DNA of 64,000 nucleotides from Nematostella vectensis (taxonomy: Eukaryota > Cnidaria > Anthozoa > Actiniaria > Edwardsiidae). The notes under the pieces were generated by a model that ran no database searches, was not told the origin of the DNA, and worked only from the letters and a program-made list of their open reading frames with translations. This document shows positions 52,954 to 64,000 of this stretch, in pieces. The translations under genes were made by a program, and so were the position numbers. The DNA is taken from assembly GCF_932526225.1 (NCBI RefSeq), contig NC_064034.1, positions 11,730,887 through 11,794,886 on the forward strand. Reading direction: 5' to 3'. The number at the start of each line of letters is the position of its first letter. The first letter of the stretch is position 1.

Positions 52954-55900
52954 ATGGTCGACATACAGCAACCTGACGGGTCTTACGGATCCAGCGAGGA
53001 CTCGACCCTTCCCATGAGCCCTCACCACAGTGACTATGACACGTCATCTATGGGCTCATCACGGAGGAGCCCACGCTCAATCAGCCCTGCCAGCTGCCTT
53101 CTGAATGATAGTCTGGAATACCTTCAACATGCGTGGACTGGGCAAGGTCCGGGGCATTCTCTTGGTCTTGATTATAGTGAGGATTACCCCTTTTGAACTT
53201 ATTAAAATGATGCTTTGCTTGTCAAGTAGCCAGTGGCCAGGATTTGCTAGGGTAAGAGGGGATGGGGGGGGGGGGGGGTAATAAAAGTAATGGCAGTTCT
53301 TCAGAAAGGCTTGTCAACAAGCCGATACTTATTACTTTAAGTCTAGACAGGTCTAACGAGTGATATAGCTTGTCATGACAGCAAGCTATTCTGATACTTT
53401 TCACGCAACACAGCGGCTGTTGCACAAGAGGATAATATAACGTCAAACGTAAAGATCTAACGCAATTTGTGTATGCCCAGATACCTTTGACCTGTTTAGA
53501 CCAGTCAGTGGCAACAATTCGAGGCAGAGTACACCGCGCACATCTGGAATGCCAAGTCCTGGAATGGCCAGAATGCTCCGCGAAATGGCCAGTGACTCGG
53601 ACAGGGTCTGCAGTCCGGATGCTAGTACTTTGTACACCAACCGGACGGAACACTACAACCCGTCTGGGTTCGGACAACACGCACATGATGAGTGCATGGT
53701 ATGTATGGAATTTTAGTCTTTCACAAGTCTTTTTCGAATTCACACGATAGATAAAGCTGAACTGGGTGTAGACAACATCTTAATTGTTGGTCACTGCAAA
53801 GGAGTTATTGAATCCCATTGATAGTTATGCCTTATAAGTACAGAGAATGCCCTGAAACCCGAAAGTCCATTTAATTTGGCGCATAACTAGAGGTACATCC
53901 AAGAGGCACAGAACCCTCCCCTCTCTACACCTTTTGTACAATATCCATGTCTTGCACCCCATTAGCAAATCTCCCACTAGGGTTCCTCCCCCCTAGCAAA
54001 TCTCACTCTGCTTCCTCTGCTACCGATAATCAACATACACAGCTATGCACTGTGTCATATTTCAGGAGTGCTATAAATATGATAATATTAATGCGATATA
54101 CATACTGCTTGATTGAATAGGAGTACGGTAAATGGGCCAACTGCTTTCTCCAGTTCAGCCCGCATGGTGCTCACATCACGGACCTGACAAGAGATCTCGC
54201 GGACGGACTAACACTGATCGACCTCGTCGAGACACTGAGTATGTCCCTTGCTCCAAATACTAGGGATTAGTTGATATACACTCTAAATACTTGTAGAGCT
54301 TTACTTGCTTCAGTTTTTTTAAATGCCACCAGAGAATACCTAGTGCCTCCAAGCGCCTTTGCCAGTCGGACGTTGTCATTTTAAGCTGTGACGTCAATCG
54401 TTGTCACAGCAATCCTTATGTAACGCAAATCCCCATGTCACAGCCAATCGTGATGTCCACATATTTCTTATGGATTGATCATTTTTCTCTTTCCTTTCCT
54501 GTGGCGGGTTCTATAGTTCAGAAACCAAGGATGAATTAGAACCTTACCCCAACGAAAGGGGCCATCAAACCTTCCTTACCGTTCATCCATTTTCTAAAAT
54601 AGCGATTTTAAATTATATTTTTCAGTTGGAGTAAGCGTTGAGCCCATTCATGTGAAACCTGCCCTCGAGGTACAACGGACAGAGAACATACAAGCCTGTC
54701 TGGATGTCCTGACTTGGAATGGTGTCAACGTCGATAACATTCCTACAGAGGGTATATAAGACTTCATACCGGCCTTGTCAAAATGCCAGTGCTATAAGGG
54801 AGTTTTCATTAACGGGGAAGATATTTGGGGAGGGGAGGGGTAGGCAGTAAAATTGTTTGGCCGTCCAAGATTGGGGCTCCATAAGGGGTAGCAACTTATT
54901 TGCCTGTAATGCCTGAAAAAAAAAAGGGAGGAGTTATTTGATACCTCGAAAGGCTTAAAAGGGGGAAGGGTGGGGGATGTTGTAATGTTTAAAAAGGAGA
55001 AGAGATTTGCATATAAAAGAGGTCGCTGTGCTCTCTCTGCTCGGAGGGGGTGAGAGGTCGCTATGCTGTCTCTGGGGGGAGGGGATGAGAGGTCGCTGTG
55101 CTCTCTCTGCTCGGAGGGGGTGAGAGGTCGCTGTGCTCTCTCTGGGGGGGAGGGGGTGAGAGGTCGCTGTGCTCTCTGCTCGGAGGGGGTGAGAGGTCGC
55201 TGTGCTCTCTCTGCTCGGAGGGGGTGAGAGGTCGCTGTGCTCTCTCTGGGGGGGAGGGGGTGAGAGGTCGCTGTGCTCTCTCTGGGGGGGAGGGGGTGAG
55301 AGGTCGCTGTGCTCTCTTGCTCGAAGGGGGTGAGAGGTCGCTGTGCTCTCTTTGCTCGGAGGTGGTGAGAGGTCGCTGTGCTCTCTCTACTCGGAGAGGG
55401 TGAGAGGTCGCTGTGCTCTCTTGCTCGAAGGGGGTGAGAGGTCTCTGTGCTCTCCCTGCTCGGAGGGGGTGAGGTCGCTGTGCTCTCTCTACTCAGAGGG
55501 GGGGAGAGGTCGCTGTGCTCTCTCTGCTCGGAGGGGGTGAGAGGTCGCTGTGCTCTCTCTTCTCGGAGGGGGTGAGAGGTCGCTGTGCTCTCTCTGCTCG
55601 GAGGGGGTGAGAGGTTGCTGTGCTCTCTCTGCTCGGAGGGGGTGAGAGGTCGCTGTGCTCTCTCTGGGGGGAGGGGGTGAGAGGTCGCTGTGCTCTCTCT
55701 GCTCGGAGGGGGTGAGAGGTCGCTGTGCTCTCTCTGGGGGGAGGGGGGTGAGAGGTCGCTGTGCTCTCTCTGCTCGGAGGGGGTGAGAGGTCGCTATGCT
55801 CTCTCTGCTCGGAGGGGGTGAGAGGTCGCTATGCTGTCTCTGGGGGGAGGGGGTGAGAGGTCGCTGTGCTCTCTCTGGGGGGGGGGGTGAGAGGTCGCTA

Positions 55901-58900
55901 TGCTGTCTCTGGGAGGGGGACTGAGAGGTCGCTGTGCTCTCTCTGCTCGGAGGGGGTGAGAGGTCGCTGTGCTGTCTCTGGGGGGGGGGAGGGGGTGAGG
56001 GGTCGCTGTACGGTACTACGACATGTAGCCTGATTTTCAGGCGGGTACGAGAAGGTCCGCTTTAAGAGTGAGCGGGCGGGCTCTCTCGTATATCAAGCTC
56101 TACGATATCTGATTTACAGTTTTTTTTATTCATTTTGCAGATATTGTTAAAGAAAATACAAAAGTTGTTCTTGCGTTTTGCAAAATAATGCGGAATCACT
56201 TTGGATCATCACCAGGTAAACGCTCATTCATCTAAGAACTACGAGCTCTATGCTCTTTGTTTGTGAGAACTCAGAAGACCAAGAAGACATTTTCCTTACC
56301 TCCAATCGGTAGAACGCTAATGCAAACACGTTTCTGGTCGAAGGAAGGCAACCGGAGATAAAGGAAATTGTGCTTTTTACGATACAGCACCGCTATCAGG
56401 TTTCGTCCGCTTAATCTTTTATTGTGTTTACAAAACAGCTTAAACGCAAAACGTTGAGCTCCCAGTTGCACTACGTCGTGCAGAATGCTGAATATGGGTA
56501 TAGCCCATATTTACACTGAAGAAATTTTGCACGGTTCATATAACTAGGAATAAGACTTCAATCGTGGATGGTTATTGTAAGCTATAACAAATTATTCACG
56601 AGAAAAGAAGCTAAACTGTTCGTCACTGTATTTTAATCATGTGCTGTCGTGTAAACTTAATTATGTTTACGGAAAAATAGGCCCGGATCAAGTGTTTTTC
56701 CAGACGTGTTGATAATTTGGTTCTGTTCCAAAGCTACTCCTGTGGTTATCAAGCCGTCTCCTCGACGCACCCCACCCTGGCAAGAGCAGCTTTTGCCACC
56801 GCGAGGCCCTCTCTCGCCACTACAAACACTTTGCCCGAGTCCATTATCGCCTCGGTCCACACGGTCTCATTTTGCCGGGCTGGCTGCCGAGGACTGTGCT
56901 CTTCTCAACTGGGTTGGTAACGTGACGCGAACCAAGGTCAAGGGCTATGAAAGGTATGTTAGAAAGGCGCCATGTTTGCATTTAACTGACTGTAACAATT
57001 CTAGCTAATCATATGTTTTGATGCAGCATGTAAATGTAGCATGCTTAATTAATCGGTGCGCTATTAGTTTTCAGGATGGTCACATCCTCTGTTTGCTGCT
57101 CAACCATTTGACAGCAGAGGAAGCTATTCCTGCCGTGGTAAGTTAATTGCTTCTATGATGATGGAGATACTGATCGAGTACCTAATTGAATCTATCGTAT
57201 CAAGCTTGAACATCTTCAGACACTACTAGAACGATGTTTTACTCTTCATAAAAACATTTCTGTTCATTGTTATCAATAGCATTGGGTTCGCCGTGCGTTT
57301 TTCGTGGGCTACGGTACTCAACAATACGCCACTATGATCATATTTATGGTTTATGGTTCTCCTGGTCTTTTAGATATAGAAAGAATAAAAGAGTTCCAGC
57401 CTTCAGTGTGGCCCACGAGAAACCCTAAACCGCATGCGTAATCTAGATGTGCAACTGATGAAATAGCCCCTTTAAAAGCCAAATTCTGTCTCACTAGGTA
57501 CTAGAACATGGATTACCCTCTGAGAAGGTCTCCCTTGCTCTGGAAGTCATTCGAGACGAGCTGAACATCGAGGCCGATGTGAGCACAGACGAGGTCCTGG
57601 AGACATCAAATCCTGGTGCCCTTGCTGAGGTGCTCCGGTTTCTCCACCAGTTCTACATTCTCAAGTTAAAGTCTACGCAAGAGGACCTGGACAGCTTGAC
57701 GAGCAATGGCACATTGAAAAGGGCCAGTCAAAAGAGCGACGAGTTTGGAATAACGACTCAAGAATCTCAACAGAAACGGGAGTATAACGAGCGGAGTAGC
57801 AAACCAAACAATCGCGAGAAAATTTTCCATGAAAGCAACAATGGAAGAGAGGAGGATTTTAAAAGTATTAATAGAAAAGGTTTAGGTGTCCTTTCTCAAG
57901 ATCCTCGTAATGCTGGTCCAAAGTACAGCTCATACTTTACGAGTTTTCAAGACAGACATTCTAGAGAGGGACTGCCCCCCAGTGAAACGAGTTTTGAAGG
58001 AAACCCACCAAAAAATGAACGCCGATCTCTTCCCAAATTGCCAGAAAGGAAACTCGAAAGCAAAAGCAGTTCTAGTTCTTTCACAGACAATTTTATTTCT
58101 CTTAAAAAGGAAGTAAACGATTTCCATGACGAGGAAGAGAGTGCATGGTTATTAGAATTCAAGAATTCTAAAAACCGCCGATCAATTGAACAAGACATAG
58201 AGCTATTTTCAGACCTAAAAGCCGAACTTGCCGGGTTTGAAAAAGAGATTAAAGTATCGACAAACAGGAAATTGGTTTCAAAACAAGTGCCAAAACTAAA
58301 CTTCGACTTTTTGGTGCCCAGTGAATCGTTATTTGATATAGAATCACCTCGGACGCATTTCACAGGGGTTTCTTACAAAGATAAGTGCGATAGTGCGAAG
58401 GCGAAATTGGCGGACTATGACAGGCAGTTAGAGCTGCTAAAGAAACAGTACTTTGATGTCATGCAGCAGGAATATAGACCAGAACCCTCCGATGATGGCA
58501 TACAAAAGCGGAACTCCTTTCCTGGTGTAAGCTCTCCACTTTTTGCACGGGAGTACGTTAAGGCAGATAATCAGCATGAAGAATCGAGGTTGAGTTCTAA
58601 CCTAAAAGATAAAGGAAAATCGAAAGCAAGCCGGCGTATAAAATCGCTATCGGCTGGCGGCATACCAAACCAGCTTCTGCAGAGCTATTCTAACGTCCAG
58701 AAGGGGACTTTCCCCCCTTATCGAACTTGGTCGATTCATATAAGTGAAAAGGTTCGAAATACATCTGTAAAAAGCAGAGGTAATGACAAAAAGGCTCCCT
58801 CGATTAGCACAAGGACAGAATCTGAAAAGGAAAAATCTTCTATTGGCAAAATAGCACCTCGAAATTACATTGAGTCAGAGCGGACGATGAAGGAGAAATT

Positions 58901-59432
58901 TGTCGATGATGCCAGTGGATACAGAAACGAACTGACTGGATCTATAGGGAAAGCTCGTAGGTGAGGAAATCATTGCTTGGTATTGAGGGGTTTAAGGGGG
59001 TGATTGCGGTTTAATTGTTTAACATTTGCTCCAATCTTACCTTCATAACAACATTATAATATAACGCTAGCATCGTCAATAATAGTGGCAGTAGCAGAAA
59101 AAAAGGCCAACCACCAAAAACGACAACGAAAACAAGTATATCACAGATATAATAAAATTGTTAGCACTACTAAACTTGCAACGAAACCAATAGCAAAAGC
59201 GTTGCTTTAGGAGTCTGACTTTAGTTAAAATCATTTTCCAGTCTTCGACCAGAAGCACACTGATCCCGTTTCTTGTTTTAAAAGGGAAAGTGTCGACTCG
59301 TTGAACTCAACCGTCAGAGGAACTGCCAAGGACGAGACAGACCCCCTCAACAGCAGCTCGCGTTTACTTGGCCTGACAGCCCTTATCCGAATGACGGCTA
59401 AGAAGGCTAGTGCTGTTTCTGACACCGAGTAG
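52954..59432 (+). CDS. Tandem calponin-homology (filamin-type) actin-binding protein with long disordered tail
   Basis: Nine exons: 52954-53176, 53505-53698, 54121-54238, 54626-54751, 56141-56215, 56704-56953, 57068-57137, 57498-58960 and 59285-59432. Phases agree, giving 749 aa. After a Ser-rich start, CH1 (about 140-247) reads YGKWANCFLQF, DLTRDLADGLTLIDLVETLS and VVLAFCKIM. CH2 (about 300-400) reads CALLNWVGNV, SFQDGHILCLLLNHL and LPSEKVSLALEVIRDELNI. The order and the LxDGLxLIxLxE motif resemble the actin-binding domain of filamins and actinins. A Pro-rich linker joins the two domains. The remaining roughly 350 residues are charged, Ser/Lys/Glu-rich and probably disordered, with no Ig-like, spectrin or EF-hand repeats. 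Binding to F-actin is inferred. The exact orthologue is not recognised. The first splice (53176 to 53505) is the least certain junction. The gene ends tail-to-tail with the GST, about 440 bases apart. Confidence 0.8.
53262..53279 (+). repeat. G homopolymer tract
   Basis: A run of G (about 14) directly followed by GTAATAAAAG in intron 1 of the CH gene. Polymorphic length and assembly error are both likely here. Confidence 0.8.
55015..56010 (+). repeat. 35-bp G-rich minisatellite in CH-gene intron 4
   Basis: About 1 kb of tandem units of about 35 bases, reading GTGCTCTCTCTGCTCGGAG then GGGGTGAGAGGTCGCT. Variant units replace TGCTCGGAG with a longer G run. Every unit has a run of five or more G and a GGTGAG word that resembles a 5' splice site. 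The array lies between the exons ending at 54751 and starting at 56141. Forward-strand ORFs across it are by-products. Confidence 0.92.
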
Positions 59433-59870
59433 CCATTGTTATCCAGACAAGGCAGGGACGCCCTTATACAGGTGCCGTCACCGAGAAATCTTTCTTATCC
59501 GTAAGAGCGGGTGGTGTCCCCATTATCAAGAAGATAAGGCAGCTTTATATAGGTGCCAACACCAAGAGATGCAATTTCAGATGCGGATTTCAGACTCGTC
59601 TGAGTGAGGCTTGTGATAAAAAGTGGTTTAATCAGACTCTATTAGCTGTGTTCAAGGTTTTATTAAGATACCTGCTGTTAAAAAATCATGATACAATATT
59701 ACTTATCAACACGGATTTGTACCCAGCACATAACCCGAGATAGAATTGTGGGGCGGATGTATGAAATTTTCATCCATTTCTTTAACATTTTACACTACCC
59801 CATAGTACTTCAGAGATGTAGACTGGGTACGAATCAGAGATGTAGACTGGGTACGAATCAGCAGTGATGT
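59433..59870. other. Short convergent intergenic gap (CH gene / GST)
   Basis: The two genes end within about 440 bases of each other. A reverse-strand AATAAA is read at 59659-59664 and fits the GST 3' end. A small duplication (AGAGATGTAGACTGGGTACG) occurs at about 59812 and 59838. No RNA gene is seen. Confidence 0.5.
59659..59664 (-). terminator. Reverse-strand AATAAA, probable GST polyadenylation signal
   Basis: TTTATT on the plus strand is AATAAA on the minus strand, about 210 bases past the GST stop codon and 230 bases past the CH-gene stop on the other strand. Confidence 0.4.
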
Positions 59871-62800
59871 CTACATGTTAGGCCGCTTCTCAATCCATGC
59901 TTTGATTCCAGGGTTTTCGCCAACACGCTTGAACAGATCCCTTAATCCGGGAAAGTTTTCCAACATACCAGGGAACATTGACTCAAATGTATCACTGGTA
60001 GAGAAAAGAATGATATCTGCATATGTCAACTGAAACAAAAACAAAGTAGTTATTTGATAAGTTGCTTGTTCATTCATTTCCTTATGTTTGACACTACACT
60101 GGTTGAAGCTGCCTCCTGTGTTATTAACAGTCCGGATTACCTTGCGAAGCGAGATGAGCAAACCAGGTTAAAAAGGTATACTTCTACCAGAGGCGGCTGC
60201 CCCCCCACCCCTTGCCTATGTGCTTACCCACACCCTTTATAACCTATTTGCCCACCCTACCTTATTGCCCACAAAGTACTGGGCCGAGCCATCAAGGTTG
60301 CATTTTGCAGTTAGAAGTCTCTCCATGATATCCCAGAACTTGTTAAGGTGTTGTTCCTTGAATTCTTCCTGCAACTTTTTCTAAAAAAAATAAATGGCCA
60401 TTAAATTTATAATTTATAATCACTAGGAGTATTTGTGACACCACTTTCACCAAGGCTGAACACCATCTGCCCATGTTATATCCCTAAAAGCAAGTCGGAC
60501 TGGTGACGACTTGGCCTGTAATAACAGTGAATCTTTAGTTGTTTCATGTGGGGTGGCCCTTGGTGGCCAAAAAGTGGGTCATTCTCCAAATACTATGCTT
60601 TTCCAATACATTCCAATATGACCGCAACCCCCCCCTCAGCCAATCCTGGGTATGCACCTGTAGCATTACCAGTCCCATAGACGTTCACCACCCTCCCATT
60701 TTTTTAGATGAGTATTATAGAAAATATCAAAAAATCCATCTTGACGAAACGATCTTAAGCTTCTATTGTCAATTTGGACTTTTAATGAGAAGCCTTGTGC
60801 AGGGTGCACACAATCTCCTTGGCAGCCAAAAAGTGAAACATTTCTTATATAAGGAATGTTCAAATACAATGCTTTTTCCATAAGATACCTGAGAGATGAC
60901 TGTTCACCCCCTCCCTCCTCGGCAAACATACCAACCAGTAGATACTTGTAACATTATTTAACACAACACACTACCCAAGTTACTCAAACACCTTCAGACC
61001 TTTACCGAATGAACGTGACGAATGAGTGACAAATTCCCATTCACGGTTGATAACAACGATCACCCTGGGTATACTCAAGGCTCATCGTCACTTTTATTTC
61101 ACAGCCCGAGCTGTCCTGCACTATATAATGAAACCCCATTGAGCCTTCCAACAGGGCTAGGGGTCACTGTCTCCCTTATAATAATTTGGATAAATCACAT
61201 CCTGAAACCCTCTTCTATCTGGACAAAGCTCCTCCCCCCTCTGCCATCTTTGGGTAACTAACCTTCTGTTCTTGGTCTTTCTCAAAGAAAAACTTCATGG
61301 CTTTTGCAAACAGGTCACTTGAACAATCTACTACCATGTCACATCGGGCCTGTTCATAAGGGCACGTTGGGCAAAGGCCTGGAAGATAAATCAAAGTATT
61401 ATGCTATAAAGATTCGAAAGAGGAGTACAGGCCCATATAAAGTGGTACTGCTGTACCTTATTAGCCAATGATACCACAAATCAAGTTGTGCAGCTAAGAA
61501 AGCAGTCACCAAGAACCCCTTATGAAGTCACCAGAATGGATTGGCAACAAAGTCTATTTGTTGCTGTCCACATTGGAACACTGATAACTTGCACTCTGCT
61601 ACCAGGAACTGACTTTAAGTTCCCCAGATACAAATGCTTGGTTATTTTTACTCAGAAAACTCGAATTTCTTGTGTTTTCTTTCCCTTGAGGGTTCAAGGA
61701 TTTCACTATTTCAAGAGCGATTGAGAGTGCCATAGCAGACCTCAAAATATTGGGGGGGGGGGGGGGCACAATACGAAAACATTAAGAAAATATTTGGGGG
61801 CACGGCTATGCCCCTTCTTGTCATTTCCTTTTACTTTTCTTAAAATATTGGGGGTGGGGCACGTGCCCCCGGTGACCTGCTACGGTCCTGATTGAGCTAA
61901 GATACTAAACTATGTACCATAATTCTATTTACCTGCAAGCTTTGCTGCAAGTCTGAAGATTGCCATAGACTCACAATACTGGATCCCATCAACCTCCAGA
62001 ACAGGTAGGTATCCCATGATGGTCTTATTCTCTGAAGCAACATAATCGAATGTGTGATTACATGAAAGATCTCCCACCACCAAGAATTTTCATTTCCTGG
62101 GACTGTCCAAAATATAGTGCTTGCACGGAAAAATATCTCTTTTTATAGGGAAGGGAGATAAGGGTTGCTAAAGCAAGGGGCCATTTCTTCTGCCTGTCTG
62201 TACAAGGTATTGGGCGGGGATTTTCAACACGAGATTCTTTCTCTAATACAAATTTTATTTTACAGTGATCCTTGATGGTCTGCCAGCGGGTAGCTATTGG
62301 GCACCTTGGCCCTTGCGCATGCCACAGAATTCCCAATATTCAAAAACAAAACATTACCGAACAACCTCCAATAAGAGCAGGCTAGCCAGTGAGGCCAAGG
62401 CATGTACCCAGAAATGACTGAGGGGGGGGGGGGGGGGGGGAGATGCGCAAGCCACAGAATTCCCAATATTCGAAAACAAAACATTACTGAATAACCTCCA
62501 ATAAGAGCAGGCTAGCCAGTGAGGCCAAGGCATGTACCCAGAAATGACTGGGGGGGGGGGGGGATGCGCAGTCATAGGTATCATATGGAAAAAGCATAGT
62601 ATTTGAACATTCCTTAATAAGAAATGACCCACTTTTTGGCCGACAAGGGCGTGTGCATGCCCCCTGCGCACCCCCCTGTGTAAGCGCCTGAGGCCTGCAA
62701 GAACTTGGAAAACGGTCTTGCAGAGAAATGAATAGTTCACGGTGCGCAGAGGTGAGATCCGCTTTTCCGTAGATGATAAACAACGTATTCCCATACTAAA

Positions 62801-63503
62801 TAATAACTAAACCATCATTATAATTGTTATACAGTAAAGTATACAAGGCCTGTTTTTTTATCTCATTAGATATCTCTTTCACGCTTATGGAATTTTTAAT
62901 CCTGAGCAGTTATATTTTAAGCATCCCTTATTATTTAAATTGCCGCTGTCACAAAGATTAAAGACTTTAGGTAGGAAGCCTTTGTTTGTATTGGCGTATG
63001 TACTTTAGATTGGATATAATTATGCATAAAAACGATAAACTTTCGTATATATATTTCGTTCAAAACCGCAATAAAAAATAACCTATATAACCCTATATGG
63101 CGTTTGACGTTAGCGGGCTTTTCCCGGAGAATTGGAAAGTCCATAGAACGCACGGTATACTGTGTAATAATTATGCTTCTTTATAAAGTTGCAAAGGGTA
63201 TTGAAGCACGTCACCACATAAGATTTTATATTTTAAAACAACATTATGGTACCTAGGTGATTGCAAATTCAACCGCGCTTGAAACACGCAAGCTTGCGAA
63301 TTCAAAGTTTGATATGAGAAACAATTAGGATCGATCATAAGATGTTACTACTATCCCAAGAAAACAGTACCTGCTTTCATCTTCGTCCATTCTTCTCCCG
63401 TCAAACGAACGTCTTCGTACGGTATCCCGCCGGCAGCAAAGCACAGTCTTGTTGGTTCGGCACGACCTCGGGTATTGAAGTAGATCAGTTTGTAGTTAGG
63501 CAT
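59871..63503 (-). CDS. Sigma-class glutathione S-transferase, complete, 5 exons
   Basis: The enzyme conjugates glutathione to electrophiles or isomerises prostaglandin H2 in the cytosol; the vertebrate sigma class is haematopoietic prostaglandin D synthase. Minus-strand exons in transcript order: 63371-63503, 61933-62031, 61263-61378, 60261-60380 and 59871-60029. All are GT-AG and in phase, giving 208 aa, the usual size. The thioredoxin-like N-terminus starts MPNYKLIYFNTRGRAEPTRL, with the sigma-class catalytic Tyr at position 8. The glutathione-binding segment is MGYLPVLEVDG followed by ESMAI (65-69; QSxAI is commoner, so E65 is a small departure). The helical C-terminal domain includes FWDIMERLL, the QYFVGNK turn and TYADIILFS, and ends IEKRPNM. 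I cannot say which sigma paralogue it is. Introns 1-3 carry several MITE copies. Confidence 0.93.
60546..60662 (+). mobile_element. MITE family 2 copy in GST intron 3
   Basis: It shares GGCCAAAAAGTGGGTCATT, ACTATGCTTTTCCAATA and CAGCCAATCCTGGGTATGCA with the family. The right end GCACCTGTAG is a diverged version of GCGCCTG. The left end is less clear. Confidence 0.6.
60793..60935 (+). mobile_element. MITE family 2, second copy in GST intron 3
   Basis: It contains CAGGGTGCACACAATCTCC, GGCAGCCAAAAAGTGAAACA, AATGTTCAAATACAATGC and TTTTTCCATAAGATACCTG, in family order. It lies about 130 bases from the previous copy in the same orientation. The ends are degraded. Confidence 0.6.
61726..61890 (-). 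mobile_element. MITE family 1, full-length inverted copy in GST intron 2
   Basis: The ends AGTGCCATAGCAG and CTGCTACGGTCCT are imperfect inverted repeats. The identical heptamer GATTGAG flanks both sides, which looks like a 7-base target-site duplication. The interior holds a G homopolymer, AATATTTG/AATATTGG words and GTCATTTCCTTTTACTTTTC, the reverse complement of the GGAAATGAC block in the other copies. Confidence 0.75.
62323..62565. repeat. Tandem duplication of about 130 bp with G homopolymers, GST intron 1
   Basis: Two nearly identical copies (about 62323-62442 and 62453-62565) run from CACAGAATTCCCAATATTC through AAAACATTAC, CCTCCAATAAGAGCAGGC and TAGCCAGTGAGGCCAAGG to CCCAGAAATGACTG. 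Each ends in a G run of about 13-17. They differ at only a handful of bases, so the duplication is recent. Confidence 0.85.
62526..62690 (-). mobile_element. MITE family 2, inverted copy in GST intron 1
   Basis: Read on the minus strand, CAGGCGCTTACACAGGGG is followed by GGTGCGCAGGGGGCATG, GGCCAAAAAGTGGGTCATTT, GAATGTTCAAATACTATGC, CCATATGATACCTATGACTG and an end near GGGTACATGCCTTG. This is the same order as the copy at 51442. It overlaps the second unit of the local tandem duplication. Confidence 0.65.
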
Positions 63504-64000
63504 TGTGAACGGCTATTTGGGCTCGGAGACGAGAGTGCAAGGGGCCGATATGAGAAGAGCTGGAGTCAAGGTTGCAATCCAGACTGGTTGCAATCGAAGG
63601 GACCAAGGATGACGTAGTATATGCTAATTTTGTTCAGTGACGAGCCCCTCCCCCCTTCCCTCCACCCCTTTCGACAAATCCTAGCTAGGCGCCTGACGAA
63701 CAACGCAGGATTGGTCTTAATAAAGCGTATCTTCTTTCAAGCCCCGTTCAACGGAGTAAGTACGCAGCTGCTTTGTCTCCTATTATATTTGTTCTACAAA
63801 GGAGTTCTTTTTTCTCTATTCTTCTCGTTCTTCAATTGCAGCTTGTAAGAAATTGATTGTGTACAGAGAAACTGGTATTTATTGGGTCTTTTGGTCTACC
63901 TGTGTACCTACGTAAATGTGTAAACATCTCGCGTTTGGCAAAAGGCCATCTTATAATATTCACAGTTTTGATTTGGTTCCAACAATACTTGACACTACTC

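Noticed and set aside
55098-55540. Forward ORFs rich in Gly, Arg, Cys and Leu (GERSLCSL repeats)
   Set aside because: They are read from the G-rich minisatellite inside CH-gene intron 4, which is flanked by in-phase exons.
62058-62794. Reverse-strand ORFs of 74-146 codons with poly-Pro and HFWVHALASLASLLLLE repeats
   Set aside because: They are read from the duplicated segment, G homopolymers and MITE in GST intron 1. The repeated peptide is the tandem duplication translated twice.

Overview
The window is nuclear DNA of an invertebrate animal. The genes are rich in introns, with GT-AG junctions whose phases agree across every multi-exon model. The proteins are animal families, and introns and gaps carry minisatellites and short inverted-repeat elements. 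Compact genes, high similarity to vertebrate orthologues and AT-rich spacers suggest a cnidarian, perhaps a Nematostella-like anthozoan. That assignment is an impression from memory, not a search result.

Layout. 470-5755 (+): ISY1, a spliceosome NineTeen-complex factor; its first exon lies outside the window. 7579-23012 (+): complete DOT1L, the histone H3K79 methyltransferase, in 22 exons (1,688 aa), including a 36-nt exon recovered by reading splice sites. 24.5-27.0 kb: an intergenic satellite built from a 32-bp monomer that shifts to a 64-bp dimer. 28.1-38.1 kb: about 10 kb of AT-rich DNA with no gene, directly upstream of RNF220. 38758-48736 (+): complete RNF220, a RING E3 ubiquitin ligase, in 15 exons (632 aa). 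50060-51358 (+): an intronless CDADC1-type tandem deaminase whose first half lacks the catalytic Glu. 52954-59432 (+): a 9-exon protein with two filamin-type calponin-homology domains and a long charged tail but no filamin repeats. 59871-63503 (-): a 5-exon sigma-class glutathione S-transferase, tail-to-tail with the CH gene.

The genes do not form one pathway. ISY1, DOT1L and RNF220 act in RNA processing, chromatin and ubiquitin signalling; CDADC1 belongs to nucleotide metabolism, the CH protein to the actin cytoskeleton and the GST to detoxification or prostanoid chemistry. Three unrelated genes each have one intron filled by a minisatellite of about 0.7-1.1 kb (DOT1L intron 21, RNF220 intron 12, CH gene intron 4). 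These arrays produce long false ORFs in several frames, which are excluded here.

No clearly new biological system is visible. The points most worth follow-up are the intronless CDADC1 with its active and inactive halves, the CH-CH protein without filamin repeats, the Tyr-rich tail of DOT1L, the monomer-to-dimer satellite, the foldback element in DOT1L intron 11, and the gene-free block before RNF220.
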